The notes under the pieces are model-generated. The model did not search any database. It worked only from the letters and a program-made list of their open reading frames with translations, and was not told the DNA's origin. The position numbers were made by a program, and so were the translations under genes. 14,365 nt of DNA from an uncultured Pseudomonadales bacterium (GTDB lineage: Bacteria > Pseudomonadota > Gammaproteobacteria > Pseudomonadales > IMCC2047), in the NCBI GenBank assembly GCA_947258895.1, contig CAMYKE010000009.1, forward strand, positions 1 through 14,365. Reading direction: 5' to 3'. Positions 13,644 to 14,365 of this stretch are shown here, piece by piece; positions within the stretch are counted from its first letter, which is position 1, and each line of letters opens with the position of its first letter.

Positions 13644-14072
13644 TTAACCATTTAGTCCGCTGTTCGGGGTCTTCCATTCCCCCACCGTTGCCCGTCGACA
13701 GAATGCCACCAGGCAAAGGGCACCAATGACAACTTCAATCGCAAACGCAGCAAGTACGCTTTCAGACGGCATTCCGTCGATACCGATACTGATGATTCGC
13801 CCCACTGGAAACGCCAAAAAAACGATTAAGGCAATCGCCGCCGATATCCGGGCCAACCGGGGAAAAAATAAACCTGCCAGGATGACAGCCCCAAGAGCTA
13901 CCAGATTGGCGGCTGGTGAACGTAGTTCACTGAGCAGATTTGGGTCGGCAGGCAAGGTAATGCCGTAGCTTGCGTAAAAGGCGTATGGCTCTGCCAGGAT
14001 AAAGGATCCTATAGCCAGCGCGGTAAAGCCTGCAACGCCGAGCACAGCTTTTTGAAATCGTGACATTGTCAT
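13644..14072 (-). CDS. DUF4345 family membrane protein
   Basis: The 142-residue protein has four hydrophobic helices (about residues 8-28, 52-71, 75-95 and 106-124) and matches the DUF4345 pattern: an FYASYGI segment after the first helix, LLSELRSPAANL before the second, FPRLAR between the second and third, and VGRIISIGIDGMPS before the fourth. The family consists of small inner-membrane proteins of unknown function, and nothing here suggests one. The ATG at 14072 is preferred because AGAGGAA lies about five bases upstream; a second ATG two codons on (14066) would be too far from it. A gene on the same strand ends about 190 bases upstream, too far to imply an operon. The C-terminal 15 residues are hydrophilic and end the protein normally. 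Confidence 0.8.
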   Translation of the reverse strand: MTMSRFQKAVLGVAGFTALAIGSFILAEPYAFYASYGITLPADPNLLSELRSPAANLVALGAVILAGLFFPRLARISAAIALIVFLAFPVGRIISIGIDGMPSESVLAAFAIEVVIGALCLVAFCRRATVGEWKTPNSGLNG

Positions 14073-14262
14073 GATTATTCCTCTAGTTCAGGTTAGTGGT
14101 TTTGGTTTTCAGGTAACGACCGATCTGGCACCAGCCCGAGCGGCATTCGATGAAAACTGAGTAAAGTCGCGAAGGGGACAATTAAGTACGCGATTTACAT
14201 TATCTGCAGCATACACATGCGATCATCAATCTTTCGCCTGCAATGTCGTTAACGATAGCTAC

Positions 14263-14365
14263 TTATACCTTGTCCGATGACGGCTCCAGTTTTTTGTGGA
14301 ATTGCCCGAACGTGCCTGGCAAATAGTGGCCGGGACGGGCGATGACTTCGATCAGGGTTTCGGCG
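14263..14365 (-). CDS. 3' end of an unidentified gene (partial)
   Basis: The right edge contains the last 34 codons of a minus-strand gene, reading AETLIEVIARPGHY then LPGTFGQFHKKLEPSSDKV and ending with TAA at 14263-14265. Codon use and the soluble, mixed-charge composition look genuinely coding, and the other frames of this stretch are less protein-like. I cannot assign a family from so short a piece; the start lies outside the window. The 190 bases between it and the DUF4345 start hold no gene. Confidence 0.45.
   Translation of the reverse strand, partial: AETLIEVIARPGHYLPGTFGQFHKKLEPSSDKV

Overview
The window reads as chromosomal DNA of a Gram-negative bacterium, most likely a marine-type gammaproteobacterium. 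The clues are an AcnA-type aconitase close to the E. coli enzyme, a DUF3360 membrane protein (a family I know mainly from vibrios and relatives), a SixA-like phosphatase, a PEP-CTERM-like surface protein, and a CadC-type winged-helix regulator of the kind with a C-terminal TPR region. The genus cannot be read from the sequence. I see no tRNA, rRNA or CRISPR array.

Layout. (1) 1-2775: two minus-strand genes, a SixA-like phosphohistidine phosphatase (240-701) and a short endonuclease V homologue (754-1257), diverge from a plus-strand PutP-like sodium:solute symporter (1345-2775). (2) 2776-3177: about 400 bases without a convincing gene but with short palindromes. (3) 3178-5946: acnA on the minus strand with a clear ribosome binding site. 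(4) 5947-6795: 850 bases holding the acnA upstream region, a 16-base palindrome, a coding-like but broken reading frame, and a hairpin that probably ends the next gene. (5) 6796-8250: the DUF3360 transporter-like protein, minus strand.

(6) 8336-12300 is an accessory, decayed zone. It has an IS66-family element that keeps its right end and most of tnpC but has lost tnpA, tnpB and the TnpC N-terminus; a PEP-CTERM-like secreted protein (10055-10756) preceded by a small overlapping ORF that may be the stump of another such protein; the tail of an IS91-family transposase (11068-11358); and a small secreted protein of unknown function (11547-12053) with a textbook terminator. (7) 12099-13294: a CadC-like wHTH/transmembrane/TPR regulator broken by two in-frame stops and at least one frameshift. 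(8) 13644-14072: a four-helix DUF4345 membrane protein. The right edge cuts the last 34 codons of another minus-strand gene.

The genes do not form one recognisable pathway. The housekeeping half (acnA, symporter, DUF3360) looks ordinary. The right half looks like a place where mobile elements landed and eroded, leaving secreted and regulatory fragments. I see no complete undescribed system. The best leads are the PEP-CTERM-like protein with a PQP sorting motif, the regulator truncated exactly at its membrane helix, and the unexplained 6240-6612 coding-like stretch.
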